Assembly: GCF_000247815.1 (NCBI RefSeq)
Contig: NC_021675.1
Coordinates: forward strand, 65,925,040 to 65,989,039
Direction: 5' to 3'
Source: Ficedula albicollis
Lineage: Eukaryota > Chordata > Aves > Passeriformes > Muscicapidae
DNA: 64,000 nt
Numbering within the stretch: position 1 is the first letter of the stretch; each line of letters opens with the position of its first letter. A program made the translations under genes and the position numbers. Positions 10,691 through 24,229 of the stretch are shown piece after piece. Under the pieces are notes generated by a model. That model was not told the origin of the DNA, made no database searches, and was given only the letters and a program-made list of their open reading frames with translations.

Positions 10691-13600
10691 TGGGATGGAG
10701 CCTGTGATGTCACACAGGTCTGTGTATCCATGACTGCTTCCAAAAGCACAAGGAAGATAACTGAGGACAAGTCAAAGAGCCATGCTTTTGCAGATTTGAT
10801 ATAGTGTTGTCTGTCTGGAAATGCTGGGAATCCACAAGCTGGAAAACAAATAATCCTTATGCTAAATAACACGATGTAGGAAGTCTAGTAACTCTGAAAA
10901 TCTAAAAAATACTAAACAGTGCTACTTCTGTGCAAAAGAAAAAAGGTAAACTCAGAATGTAGGAAGAGCACAGGGTTTCAGATCACATCTGTGGATGGGG
11001 TTTCTCTGAGGAAAACAGGCTTGAGATACTGCACGTCCCTGTGGAAGCCACTGGATCTCCAGATGTACAAGGCAATCAGGATTTCCCCATATCAGTGTGA
11101 CATGGAATGAACAGCCCAATATCTCACTGCACAATCGCCATCCTGATGCAAGGAAGTCTGATCACACATCCCTGTGTAGTCCCAAGCCAACCCCATCTGG
11201 GTAGAGATTTGTCACTGTGTTTTTTTACTAAACTCCTGGAGTAGGATCTGCTGTCTGATCCACGTGAGGGCCAGGGACCCCACTGCCTTTACATCCTCAA
11301 ACCTGTATTAGCTCAGCCCCAGCTGACTCCCACGTGCTGCATTGGAGTCCCACTGCAAATCAGGGTGATTTGGCAAGTTCCCTCTGAGATAACAGAGCAG
11401 AAAAACAATGTTTGATTGTGCTGGCCTTGCTCTGTGAGCACTCAGAAATTATACTGTTGGAAAACTACCTCAGCCTCAGCATGAGCCTTCCTTAATTTGA
11501 CTCCTGGCTGGTGGAACCATAATTTGTCAGCATTTCACACAGAGAGAAGTCTCTTCAAGAGGCTTCTTGTAACAGAGGGAACAGCCCCTCCTGCACAACC
11601 CAGCTGGTTGAGCTCAGAGGGAAGATTTCCATTGCTTCCATTCCAACTTGCCCACGTGAAGTTCACTGATCCTTAAGGATTCCTGGCCAATGTGAAATGC
11701 CTGGTCTGAAGCTGGGGTGGCCCTCCACAGACCCTATCTGGGAGGTGATGCCCCACACTGCCCCTTCCCAAGCAGAAGGCAATGCAGCCACACTGTCAGT
11801 CCAGCAGGGATGCAAACATGACATTCAATCCCATATTGAAACCTTTCTGCTGAACTGCCAGGCTGGAGCTGGCAGAATTTAGGATTATGTTTCTAATTAA
11901 GCAGAAAATTGCTTCTATTTTATTTCTGAGCTACACGTTACTCAAGTGACCAGCTATTCCAAATGAAAACTGCATTGGAAAATTCCCAGAAACTGAGGTG
12001 TGGCATTAATTCTGTATAAAGCAGAGCAGAAGGCAGCTGTCTCCCTTCTATAGCATGAGCAGTTAGTTGGTGCCCAGCAGTCTTAAGAAGATTAAATATC
12101 ACCTTAATTTCAGAAGCCCTCTGCTCTGGCTGTAAAAATGCTGTAACTGCAATAATAATACAACCAATTGTAAAACTTCAATGTTTGGCTTGGATTAATA
12201 CCACTGCTACTTGATTCCACAGGGAAAGTGGTGCAGTGAATCTTATGTGCTATCTCCTCCAGATGAGAAGGGTTAATTACCCAATATTCATTACAGCAAT
12301 TGTGGTTTTGCTTGCTCAGTGGAAAAAATTCTGTTTTCTGCTTTACAAACAATGGGTTAATCTTATCAAGAGGAAAAAAAAACACCTCTGAAAGCAGATT
12401 TTTGGTTTTTTCCATTAGCCTTCTTGAAAACGGAAAAAAGTGGAAAAGCATTTTTGGCTAGTAATTGGGGAAAAAAAAAATCAGTAGCTCTTTTGGGGAC
12501 AGTAAAGCTGGGTAACACGTTCATAGGCTCATACCCATGTTCATAGGTAAACACACCATGGATTGCTGTTCAGGGCACATCTCAGAAGAGGCCTTCAGGA
12601 GCTGCTGTCTCAAAGCTATCAAAGCCTCTTCCTTTCCTTTAAAAGGGAGATGAGGAGCAGACAGCACAGCTCCAGCCAGGCTCTGGGCTCTCCTCCACCC
12701 CTGGAGAGGTGACCTTCCCTGCTGATGGCCCAGGACCTCATCTGTGAACCCTGGAGCAAGGGGTTCCCACCAACTGGGAGTAACATGAGGATAAACAGAG
12801 CCAAACTGTGAGATCCTCTGGTACAGGCAGGGATGCAGAGAGAGAAGAGTGTTGTTTTAGTGTGTATAACTCACTCAAATTTACCATGCAGTTTCGGCTT
12901 GCAATCCCATATTTCCTGTCCTAATCTCACACACAATGTGGGTTTTGTACTGTTGAACAGTTTCTCTGTGGTTGCTCCACAGTGATGGGCAAATGGATTG
13001 CTGTAGGAAAGGCCAGACTCTGTTTTCAGATACTTTCAGTGTTTCCACTGCTCTGTAGCTGGTGTGGTCAGGAACAACTGGTGCAGGATAAGGCACAGGT
13101 ATAAGGCACAGAGAGCTGATGGCTTTTCAGTTCTCCCCACGCCTCTGAGTGAAAATGAGGAAGATATTTACCCCTTTTCCTGCCTGTAAAATTTTTACTC
13201 ATAGCAATATTAATTCTGCCTTTTCTGCTGTTGCCAAAATTACATATTTTTTAGGTAAGGACTGCACAACTGTTCCCAACTATTTGTGTAACATAACCCC
13301 TCTAAAAGGAGCCAGAAATAAGAGCAACATTAGCACTCCTTTAGAAGAAAGACTAAATACAAACTCCTTTTAACAACTTGTACAGCATGACAGCAACATT
13401 ATATAACTATCACAGGCCTGATCAAAGGACACTAAAGCCAATTAAAATGTTTCATTGGCTTCAAAGTAGAATGCATGAAGAATATTAATGTTTAAGGATG
13501 GATGTGAACAACACTGAAAGACCCAATAACCTGAAAATGTTCCCCAATGGCATCTCCCTGAAGGGCTGAACTGTTCCCCATGATATATTAAGGGATTATA

Positions 13601-16550
13601 TAAAGACTGAAGCAATGCCACAAAAAAGAAAAAAAAAAAAAGGCCATGGAGAGCACAAGTTGTAAAAGGTCCCAGGAAAAGGAACAATACAAATTACTTA
13701 GGAAAAAAGCCTGGATAAAATTACCACCTTCATCCTTCAAAGTTACTGCCTGAAACCAAATCTAAATCACACCTTTGGTGCACAGGGGTATTGCTGGATG
13801 GGAAGGTGAAACACCTTGTGAGCAGCTGCAGTGCAAACAGCAGCAGTGAAAGGTGCAAACCCATCTGCTCAGTAACATGTTTGCCTTAGGACAACATATG
13901 TTGTGTTGGTAATTTGTGTGAGTTCTTTGATACCTGATTTGATCTACACCTTGGGGTAATTTTTGGGTTTAACGAGTGTAGGTCTTATGATAAATTCTGA
14001 TCCTTACATTCAGTCAATTGACCCATAGGCAATTTGTGCTGGAATTTAGGGAACATTGCTTTAAAAGTTAGCTAGTTTGTTTAAATATGTAATGGCTTGC
14101 CTGCACACAGTGGAAAAGCAGACCCAGGTTTGTGCTTCTGTCATCTAACCAAAGGTTAAGCTTCCAGCATCACCCATCAAAGCAGACAGCACACAAACAG
14201 GGTGCCACTGGGAAAGGGACACATCAGATTAACACTACTAAGTGCTTCTCTGTGCTCTTGATTTCTTAAAACATCCTTGCCATGGCCAAAAAAGTGTATT
14301 TTTCAGGAAGCCATCCAAACCTTCTTGCCTTCCAGAGCTGGAGAAGCGACAAGTGCTTTGCATTCAGCAGCAATTATCCTATTGGAATGATGGATAGTGT
14401 AAGGCCACTCCAGCACAGGCAATCCACCTGATAAAAGGATGACAATCCTGCAAAAGGGACAAGAAGGCAAGGTTCCACTGGGAACAGATGAAATGCTGCT
14501 AAGATTGTAACTCAGCAAGTTAGTGCTAGTGAGAATGTAATTATTTAGACAGCCTTACTCCATGCAAGCAGAGAGACTGGACCCTAGAGTAAGACCTCCC
14601 ACTTTTGCATTTTCCACAGGGTGAAAGGTAAGTTGAAGGATTGTCTTTTCCAGTAAAATCCCTGTATTTCACTGAGGATCTCAGGTGCTGGATTTTTTTG
14701 ATCATACATAGATCCTGCTCAAGATCTAAGAGCAGGAACTGGTTATTAAAATGGCAGCAGCTATGATTGAACACAGTTGACAAGTGTAGCCAGGGAGGGT
14801 AGGGAGAGCTGGCTTTTATGTCATACATTACTGCTTCTGAGCAAGGAATGCATAATTGGCAATAAATTAAAACAAAAAGCAACAAGCGGATCAAATACTA
14901 AAATAGTCATCAAGAAGGAACTGATATAACCATCTGCAATGCAGTGCATTGTGACACAGGAGCTTTGCCCCTTGGAAAGTGAAGGAGATGCTCCTGGAAA
15001 ATGAGCTAAATGCCTCATAACTTACAGCACATAAAAGCAGAGACACCTGTAGTGTAAAGTCACAGCTAAAAACGCTTTCAGCAGCAAAGCCAGGCTCATG
15101 AATGGCAGGACAGAGTACAGGTTTCTTCCTATACCTCAACTGTTATATAAATATATATAATAGTGTGAGAAATTGGTACCTGCCTCCTTCACTCCTGTCT
15201 AGCCAAGCTCAGAGCCAAGTGAATGCTCAGAGAGAAGTGGGGCATCAGTGAGAAATCAGCCACACAAAGACTTGCCTTAAATCCTCTGGAATAATTTAGC
15301 AGGTCTAAAGGCTCTGATTCACAGTTCAAACAAGGTAAGATTAGACAAATTCTACAGAAGCCAAAAAATAGCAGAAGAAAGCAAAAGAAACCAAAAGCCA
15401 GTGCAGTTGCTCTAGAGGAAAGGCTGTTTGTTCTATTGGCTGCCAGTAGAAGCAGCCTCTTTCTCCAAAAATTGTTGGCAAATAATTTCCTAATATTGCA
15501 AAAAGCATTTTTCTCTATTACTGCAGAAAGCATTGGCAAGGTGAAGAAGTTCAAGACAAACCTTCCACCCCCAAAACTCCTCACCTCTATCATAATAATT
15601 TCCTATCTTTCAAGAGATTCTGCCCAGAACCAGATAATTCTGGATTCTGGGAAAATTCAAATCTATCTAAAGAAATGAGGCAGGTCAGACCTGCCTGCCT
15701 GTATCAGGCTTACAGGACCAGCAGCAATTATCTGCCCCTGAGCACAGATAAAGCAGGTTTTCCCTCTGGAGCCCTGTACATGGTGGGCTTCCCCAGCACG
15801 AGTGTCTATTAGCACAACATGCAGAGAGTGCTGCGGCACAAAAGCGGAAGGATTATGCTGCAAACAGCTCAGCAGCCTTCAAAAGCCTTCACTATGTTAA
15901 TAGCCTTTAAAGTGACATTTCAGAGCACCAGTGGCACCTGGTCCAGCTGCTCACAGCTCTGCCTCCCTCTAAACCCCTCTCTGCTCATCTCCCCACCCCA
16001 CGGGCCAAGGTGAGGAGGGCTTGTGCCTGCCTACTCAGTGCTAAAATTTATTGGTTAGGCAAGAGGAGAGGACACAGGATTCTCCTTCGGTTTCTTGTGC
16101 ACATTCTCCTCTACAGCTGCTGAACGTAACTTTAGCAAACATCAAGGAGAACAGGAGGCTTTACTGAATTAAAATATTTAACATACTGGCTAGTCATCAT
16201 TCCCTTTGAAACCAATACCCATCTGGGATTTGACTTCATGAAGACTGCTACAGTCTTTCCATGCCATGTCCCAAAAAAGTTCAGAAGGGAAGCACATTGT
16301 TGTATACTTTATGTAGGCCCACAGAAAGATTTGGTTTGGAGTGCACATGGACACAAAAGCTTTTTATCTCCAAGGACCTAACCTTTGATAACTGTCATTG
16401 CAAGCATTTTATTTTGCTCACTTAAGTAGCGCTATCAATAACTGCCTTTTGCTCTGGAGGCAACCGTGGTCTGCTTTTCCAAGCAAATGAAAACAAATTA
16501 AAGACTTAAAACACCCATCAGTTGTTCACTTCAGCAATTTGATCGCTATC
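10691..16550. other. unique noncoding sequence
   Basis: Almost 6 kb in which I recognise no mobile element or gene. Short homopolymers (A-runs at about 12372, 12471 and 13629; an AT-rich run at 15143-15164) are the only simple repeats. Frames reach at most 134 codons (15189-15593, minus) and look like chance. Confidence 0.5.
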
Positions 16551-16566
16551 TTTTTTTTTTTTTTTT
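16551..16566. repeat. poly-T tract
   Basis: Sixteen consecutive T bases, 28 bp upstream of the left edge of the 1041-bp duplication. Confidence 0.95.
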
Positions 16567-16593
16567 AAATTTATTTCCAGAAGATCCTTCAGG

Positions 16594-17634
16594 CCAGATA
16601 ACAGTCACTCACTGCCTGCAATGCTGCACTGCAGTCCATAGCATGTGTATTTTTTGAGAGCTTCAGTGAAATATGAGCAAGAAGCACAGATTAAATCTGG
16701 CCTGGAATTACAGTCTGAACTCTGCAAAAACGGATACAGCAGGTCAAGTTCTCCTCTCAGTTACACCAGAGCAGCATTCCAACAAAGAACAGAAAATCCA
16801 TGGTTTTTGCCCTCAATTTTTAGATTATTTATACAACCTAGAATGATGGGGGCAGTTAGAAGGATTAAAATTATTTGTAAGAAATCCATGGCAAACTGCA
16901 TGTGTACAGATCACTGGTGCATCAGCTGAATGCTTGACTGAAGAATAAAAAAGTGAGTTTCTGTCATTTGGGAGAAGGCAGGTAGGTGTTACTGCCTTGT
17001 GCCTCTCTCTGGCAATTTCTGGAGCCTGGATGAATGAAAAGCTTTCCAGGCAGCAGAAATTCAGCTGCAGCAGCACAGAGCCCAGCAGGGTGATTTTACT
17101 CAAATACTCAAGATTCCTCAGTTATTCTGATTTACTCTGCCTAACAGCATGATAAGACACACAGGCTTTCACACCACCAGGACTAGGTGGATGCTGCTCC
17201 CCAGGAGATCTGGTCTAATTGCATCTGTCAACACTGAGGACAGTTATGGATGCACACTCAAAAAAAAACCAGCAAGGGGGAATTTGACATTTACCTTTAA
17301 ATGGGAAGAACTGACATAAACACAGTGGTAAATAGAACTTTGTGCAATACAGACTGGGGAGTGCTCACAGGGGAGCAATGCAAGGTATTTCTGATGTGCA
17401 TTTGGTGAAAGCAGCATCTGGGGCCACAAACGTGTGTGGACATTAATGGGTTCAAGAGAGTTCCATGCGAGGAAGGGATTGGAGCATTGGAAAGACAGAA
17501 TTTACTGTCCCTGCACCTCCAGTTGTATACAGTGGGGACACATCAGGGATAAATTTCATCCTGTGATTCCAAGCAGCTGGCCAAAACTATAAAGCTGCAA
17601 TCTGTAAACTTGCTTAGACTTTTTTTCTCCTTGC
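16594..17634. repeat. 1041-bp tandem duplication, copy 1
   Basis: This copy starts at CCAGATAACAGTCACTCACT and ends at CTTTTTTTCTCCTTGC. The second copy follows immediately at offset 1041. The frames 16645-16929 (plus) and 16825-17103 (minus) reappear unchanged in copy 2. The only difference I found by eye is T at 17362 versus C at 18403. No family or gene is recognised within the unit. Confidence 0.97.
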
Positions 17635-18675
17635 CCAGATAACAGTCACTCACTGCCTGCAATGCTGCACTGCAGTCCATAGCATGTGTATTTTTTGAGA
17701 GCTTCAGTGAAATATGAGCAAGAAGCACAGATTAAATCTGGCCTGGAATTACAGTCTGAACTCTGCAAAAACGGATACAGCAGGTCAAGTTCTCCTCTCA
17801 GTTACACCAGAGCAGCATTCCAACAAAGAACAGAAAATCCATGGTTTTTGCCCTCAATTTTTAGATTATTTATACAACCTAGAATGATGGGGGCAGTTAG
17901 AAGGATTAAAATTATTTGTAAGAAATCCATGGCAAACTGCATGTGTACAGATCACTGGTGCATCAGCTGAATGCTTGACTGAAGAATAAAAAAGTGAGTT
18001 TCTGTCATTTGGGAGAAGGCAGGTAGGTGTTACTGCCTTGTGCCTCTCTCTGGCAATTTCTGGAGCCTGGATGAATGAAAAGCTTTCCAGGCAGCAGAAA
18101 TTCAGCTGCAGCAGCACAGAGCCCAGCAGGGTGATTTTACTCAAATACTCAAGATTCCTCAGTTATTCTGATTTACTCTGCCTAACAGCATGATAAGACA
18201 CACAGGCTTTCACACCACCAGGACTAGGTGGATGCTGCTCCCCAGGAGATCTGGTCTAATTGCATCTGTCAACACTGAGGACAGTTATGGATGCACACTC
18301 AAAAAAAAACCAGCAAGGGGGAATTTGACATTTACCTTTAAATGGGAAGAACTGACATAAACACAGTGGTAAATAGAACTTTGTGCAATACAGACTGGGG
18401 AGCGCTCACAGGGGAGCAATGCAAGGTATTTCTGATGTGCATTTGGTGAAAGCAGCATCTGGGGCCACAAACGTGTGTGGACATTAATGGGTTCAAGAGA
18501 GTTCCATGCGAGGAAGGGATTGGAGCATTGGAAAGACAGAATTTACTGTCCCTGCACCTCCAGTTGTATACAGTGGGGACACATCAGGGATAAATTTCAT
18601 CCTGTGATTCCAAGCAGCTGGCCAAAACTATAAAGCTGCAATCTGTAAACTTGCTTAGACTTTTTTTCTCCTTGC
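17635..18675. repeat. 1041-bp tandem duplication, copy 2
   Basis: This is a direct repeat of 16594-17634. Both edges show two or three shared bases (CC or GCC), so the junction is at microhomology. Near-identity means either a very young duplication or an assembly duplication of one locus. Confidence 0.97.
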
Positions 18676-21600
18676 CCCCCCAAAAGTTAATAACTCCCCC
18701 TCCCCCTGTAACACACACACATGCACATTGTTCAGAAATATTAGCCATTTCTCCCCTGCTCCAGCTCTGGTAAGTCAGGTAATTGAAGCTTCAAAGGAGA
18801 ATCACAGTTTAATGGAGCTGTGCTTGCCAAAGAAGACAAAGGACTTTGATTAGATTTCTTCCAGCTTATTTACATGACTTATCTTTTTATAAATTCAACT
18901 TCCTTCCAAAGTTGATAATGAGATGCCTTGGAAAAAAGAAAGAAATGGAATGGTTTGTTTTGTCACAAGACAAGTGATTATTTTTGTGATAGACTATGTC
19001 TGGTGTAAAGTTCAAAAACAATGGAAGTAATAGTCTTTAGGCAAAACACATAACTGCTCCTGATAACAGTCTGCAAGGAAAAAATGGCAATTTTCGGAAT
19101 TCTGCATAATAGCATGGACAAATAACCTTCCAGGAGCAGCTGTCATGGTTAATTTCTGCTCTAAGAAATAAAAACAGGGATGGCTTTTTGATTAGATGTT
19201 ATTCATAAGTTTTTCTAGCATTTAATTTCTTTTGCCTGAGTAGAGAATGGACATTTCCGAGACAGGAAAGACCATTAACATACTAGATTAAAATGTTTCC
19301 ATGCATTTCAGACCCTGTCATTCTGCCTTGGACACAAATCTATCCAATTTCTCCACTCTGGAGTCCTCAGAAAATCACAGGCATGCTGATATTTTCCTAA
19401 ATTGGCCTATAAAGTGTGGCAATGAGCCTTGTAAATATTGAGATTTTAGTGAAGGAAAAAGAGAGTAATTGCATAATTTGAAATGATGATGGAAGTTACT
19501 TTCTAGGTAATAAGAGATACAAAAATAGATTTGCCCTGATTTTCTACTCAGCAGCTGGGATGCATGGGGAAGATTTACCCAAAAGAACAGAAGGATGGGG
19601 ACAGATGATCAGAGAAAGGATGAAGCAAAGCATCCCCTCTGCAGGGAGTCAGCCTCAACACTTAAACTAACTGCCTCTTTACGGTTTGCATAAAACCCTG
19701 GCAATTAAGTACTCACCCAGGGCATCTGACAATTTAATCTGGGGGCCTACCCATGTGAATTTATCCTAATTAACTACCACAGTTAAATCTTGAGAAGCAC
19801 TCACTTCTTGCCCCAAGCTCTTCCAATATATACATTAGCAAAGGAAAGGCTCGTATGCTTGAGTTTTGCTAAAAAAGAAAATGTATATATATTCCATGTC
19901 ATGAAATAAAAACAACATTAAAGCAAAACTATGCGTGCAATAATTAAACAAAATAAAAAGCTCCAGCGTACTTGTGAAGCAAACCTATAAATAGTTTCCA
20001 AAGAGATTCTCAACATTTCTAGAAATAAAAGCTGTCATAATAAGAGCATGTTGCAATAGCAAATCTTGCTGGAAAAAGTTCTGAACCTTGTGTCTGTGAA
20101 CTAAGAGAAACTAAACCAAGAATTTTTACAAGTCACTTGACTCAATATTATGGTACATTAACCTTGATTTTTATTACCGCTCAGCATTTTTGCTTTTGAA
20201 CCAGACCAAACCCCAGAAATACTGAAGAATACACATCTGGGGGTGGGGAGCAAAGAAACAGGAGGATTTGAGTTGTAATCACTGAAAAAAAAATGCGGTA
20301 TGAGTTCTGTGCAAAGAACCTGAGTGGGCTGTCATTTTATCTGACTGATGGGCTCCATCCATAATTAAACCCCAGCTTTTCTCCCCATGGGCTCTGAATC
20401 AAAAGACAAGTCTGAGAACTGTGCAGGAGGCACAGCCCAGAATGGGATGTGGGGTCAGCTTCTCTCCATCAAGGCTAGACTCCAGCAGGAAAGTAACTTG
20501 CCAAAATACCCATTTAACTGACCACCTCTTATCCAGTGGAATATCACATGTTTGCAAATAAAGCTGCTAAAAATAAAAAGTGCAACCGCTCTGCCTTTGC
20601 ACTGATGGGAAAGGCAGATGTTGCCTGTAGCTGTTACCCAGCACAACTTTATTCTCAATTTACTCACCACCCCCTGTTTTATGGTTCACCCTGTGGTAAG
20701 ATACTGGAAGTCAGAGCTGCTGATTGCCATGTGAACCTTGGACTGATCTTTATCGTGCCTTGTACCAACAGGCTTTGCTGGAAAACAGTTTGGAAAATAT
20801 TGGGCAATATTCTCCAGCCATTCCAGGGGGACCACATGAGAGCTCTGAATTAACCTTGGCCAAAAAGGAAGCAAAAAAGGAAATGAAAAAAATAAGTGAA
20901 GATAGCACTCCTGATAATCCATTTAATTTATGTGCCTAAATCCTGCCCTCTGATAGAAACAGGCAACCCAGTTGCTAAACAAATGCTTGAGCAAAGAATT
21001 TGGCACCCACATTTCTAACCACAGGTCATGGCAAAGCAAACCATCTTTGCTGCCCTTGGCAGCACTGGAAAAGGTCATTTCCCAAAGATGCAAAGCCCCA
21101 GGGCTGTTCCAAGGGGCCAGGATGCCCCAGAAGCTCTGTGGAAGAGCACAAAAGGCAGCACAAAGTAGGAGCAAAATCAGTGCATCTCAGTCTCTTAAGG
21201 CAAGTGCGTGTTTCTGCGTCCTTCCAGGTGTGATGAAGAGCTGCTCATGTTTGACAGGATGGGATGCCAGTGGTGTGGCTGGTGCCCTGACCTTGCCAGG
21301 CTTTCTCTCATCTGCCTCATTAGGAGTCTAATGATCTCATAATCATCTCAGAATCATCCCACTCTGTAGATTTAAACACAATGCAGATGCCCTTTCCCAC
21401 CGATGTTTGTGTCTCTCCTGGCTCAGACACAACCTTTGCATTTGTCAGCAATCAAATGTCAGTGTTACCATGGGACTTTTCTAGAACAAATATTTGAATT
21501 TTGATTTCTAGTAACAGAGAGCTCGTGCACTGACTTGTGAACGCTGTTCTCCTACACTGTGTAAGATCACCAGCACATGGGAAGGTGCCTTTTGAGGAAG

Positions 21601-22517
21601 CCAAACAGCCTGGAGCAAACACACTGGCACCCAAAATTAGGAGCCAACACAGCACCAAATCAGGCCAGATTTCTTTAGTCAAACTGCCGAGAGAGTGGTT
21701 CAGCTGTGGCTCACCTTGAGTGGAAATGCAGCACATGGCTGAGTATTTCAGTGACGTGGTGAGTGCAGTAGGGCAGAAATGCAAGCCCAGAGAAACACAA
21801 TGGCTGGGTTTGCAGGAGAGGCAACACAGTCTCATCTCAGTCAGCTTTGCTCAACTTCAACACACCTCCACCTATCCAAATATTTTTGAAGAATGCCTAA
21901 ACTGCCTAGTGGTCAGCTGTAAATCCCCTCTGCCACAGAAGGGTGCACACAAATCCCCTTACCTATAGAAGTGTGCCTTTACTGGCCAGGAAATCACAAG
22001 TGGGTACGCACAGGCAAAAATAAGCAGTTGGAATTTCTAACTTGAATTTTTTTGTATTACTCATTTGTGGCTCTCTCATTAAGCTAAATGATTCAGATGC
22101 CTTTCTGTATGCTGGCTGGAGTGCTGAGGCAGTGAGACCAGACCTCCAGGCCCACCAAAACTCCCACTGCTCCAGAGGAAATAGCTCTGAGAGCATCTGT
22201 GCTTGGAGTTGATGCTGGAAAAACTGTTTTGCTGTCAGTCCCTTGGCAATATTCTCATTCACGAGCTCTCAGTCCAGATGAGGAATAACTGGTGAGCTCA
22301 GACCTCTGGAAAGAGGGGTTTCCACTCCAGAATTGATGTTTAACAATGAATCTATGCCAGAATATCTTTTCCAGAATTTCCAAGCAAGGGAGGTAAAGTG
22401 GGCTCCCTGGATGGCTCTCTGTGCCAGTGAGACCTGCAGTAATTCTGCATTTGATCACATCCACCTGAAAGAACAAGAACTGTTTTGACTGCAAAAGGAA
22501 TTTTCCATAAGAACAGC
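18676..22517. other. unique noncoding sequence
   Basis: No recognised repeat or gene in 3.8 kb. The part from 18.8 to 20.3 kb is AT-rich with TAATTA-type words (such as CCTAATTAAC near 19767). Overlapping frames of 60-127 codons at 20.4-21.9 kb lie on both strands and show no domain. Confidence 0.5.
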
Positions 22518-22770
22518 AGGAGGCAAATCATGGAGCCTTAGACTTGCCTGCTATAGCGGCCAGTACCCATCTGAGATTCCCAGCAAGGACAGAGGGAATT
22601 TACCTGCACACAAATGTCACATTTTGGCCTCAAGGGAACTATTTAGGAGGCAAACCATGGAGCCTTAGACTCGCCTGCTATAGCGGCCAGTACCCATCTG
22701 AGATTCCCAGCAAGGACAGAGGGAATTTACCTGCACACAAATGTCACATTTTGGCCTCAAGGGAACTATT
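22518..22770. repeat. 127-bp tandem duplication, two copies
   Basis: Copies start at 22518 and 22645 (AGGAGGCAAA) and both end with CCTCAAGGGAACTATT. I see two substitutions (AATCATGG/AACCATGG and GACTTGCC/GACTCGCC). The 97-codon frame at 22544-22837 stays open across it but has no recognisable homology. Confidence 0.95.
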
Positions 22771-23149
22771 GATAACAATAAAACAAAAGCCTTTCTGCCT
22801 CCGAAGTAGAAGCATTGGGAATCAAGGGGAAATCTGAAAGCTTCTAACGAAAGGAAACATTTCTATGGAGAAACTCCTTGGTGCAAGCAAATTAGAAGTG
22901 GAAAAATATCAAAGCACTGGAGGGTTTTATGCAACAGTAGCCAAAACCTTGAAAGAAAACATTGTTAAAGGTTGGTTTTTTTCTCTTTTCTTCGGGGGGA
23001 CTGTTTCTTCTGGAGTGGCCTACATTCTCAGGCCTGAATGCTCCCAAATTAATTGCTTTGCGCCCTCTTCCCTCCCCCCATCCCTTTTCTTTCTTTCTCT
23101 TTAGCCTAGTCCCAAGTGAAGTCTTGGCTGGGGCTTGTAATGAACTGGC
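22771..23149. other. unique noncoding sequence
   Basis: No element recognised. It runs directly into the CpG- and TAAT-rich patch at 23150. Confidence 0.5.
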
Positions 23150-23560
23150 AGAACGATAAAGAGATGCTGGGCTGGAGGGAGGTGGGGGACCCCAAGCCCA
23201 CTAATCAGAGCAGGATCCCCTCCTTACGCCGTGCCCCACCGCGGGGAAGCCATTAAAGAGGCACAGAATAGAAGAGAAAAGGAAGAAAGTTCTTACAAGG
23301 AGCCCTCCCCTCGGCGGGCCCTCTGCAGCTCTGGAGAGCAGGCCTCTCGACACGGCTAATCCCTCGGCCGCCTAATGAACTACAAGCTTCCCTTTCACCA
23401 GCACAAAAGTTCCTTTCCTTTCTCGGGCCTAATCGCAGACAAATGGTCCCCCCACCACCATGCCTGTTAAAAACCCATTCCCTTTTTTGAGGCCGCGGGG
23501 CAGGAGGAATGCTGGCAAGAATAGGTACCCTTGAAACGAGCTCCTTCTGCACTTCTGAGG
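23150..23560. promoter_or_regulatory. putative regulatory element, CpG- and TAAT-rich
   Basis: About sixteen CpG dinucleotides occur in some 400 bp, in a window where CpG is otherwise scarce (clusters at 23226-23243, 23312-23318, 23346-23372, 23492-23498). TAAT homeodomain cores are repeated: CACTAATCAG, GGCTAATCCC (bicoid-type TAATCC), GCCTAATGAAC and GCCTAATCGC. The mixture of CpG and homeodomain words resembles a developmental enhancer or a small CpG island. No transcription start elements or conserved coding frame are visible. This is inference from composition only. Confidence 0.35.
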
Positions 23561-24229
23561 GAGATAAGTGGGAGATGACACTGGAGCTATAATGGAAGAA
23601 ATATTTTCACAAGGCAGCATCTGTTGTTTCAGTGGATGCAGCCCCATTTTTGTTCCAGAATGCTTCTGTGCATCTGTCTATATCTTTTCTGTCAGTGAAA
23701 CAATTACTGCCTGCCCTCCCTGTCTCTACGCACACATACATTACTGGTAGGAATGTTACATGGCTGCACAATAAAGCTGCCACAGCCTGTGCTGAGTTTT
23801 GTATGGACAGCAGCTTTCTGCAAGGAGCAGCTTCCAGTTTGCTTCCCAAATGAAAAAGTAGGCATGACCTGTAGTGTTTATTACTTCACAATGTGTGGGG
23901 TGAGCTCAAATATTGCCAGTTCCACGTAGGAACAGGAAGATACAATGTCTTGACTGCATACAGATTCCTTGAGCATCCAAATTTTCTTTCGGTACATAAA
24001 TAATTATCCTTATTCCAGGATAATGAAGTGTTTGCAGTGCTCATTTCTGCTAAGCAGCAATGAAACTGGGACTTTTATTTTAGTGCCTGACCTTCCAAAT
24101 CTAGTATGAATCTTTTGTGTTGGATGTGGTTTTAGATGACCATTCAAGGTTGTTTTGTGCAGGTTTACACCACACCACCAGTATTAGCCTCGGGAATCTG
24201 CCAGGTCTGCCAAGCCTCTCTCCAGAGCT
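23561..24229. other. unique noncoding sequence
   Basis: No repeat or gene recognised. Short frames on both strands near 23568-23853 overlap each other and show nothing familiar. Confidence 0.5.

Noticed and set aside
16645..18144. Paralogous small genes (94- and 92-codon frames occurring twice)
   Set aside because: The frames are identical because the DNA is tandemly duplicated; there is no homology or coding signature.
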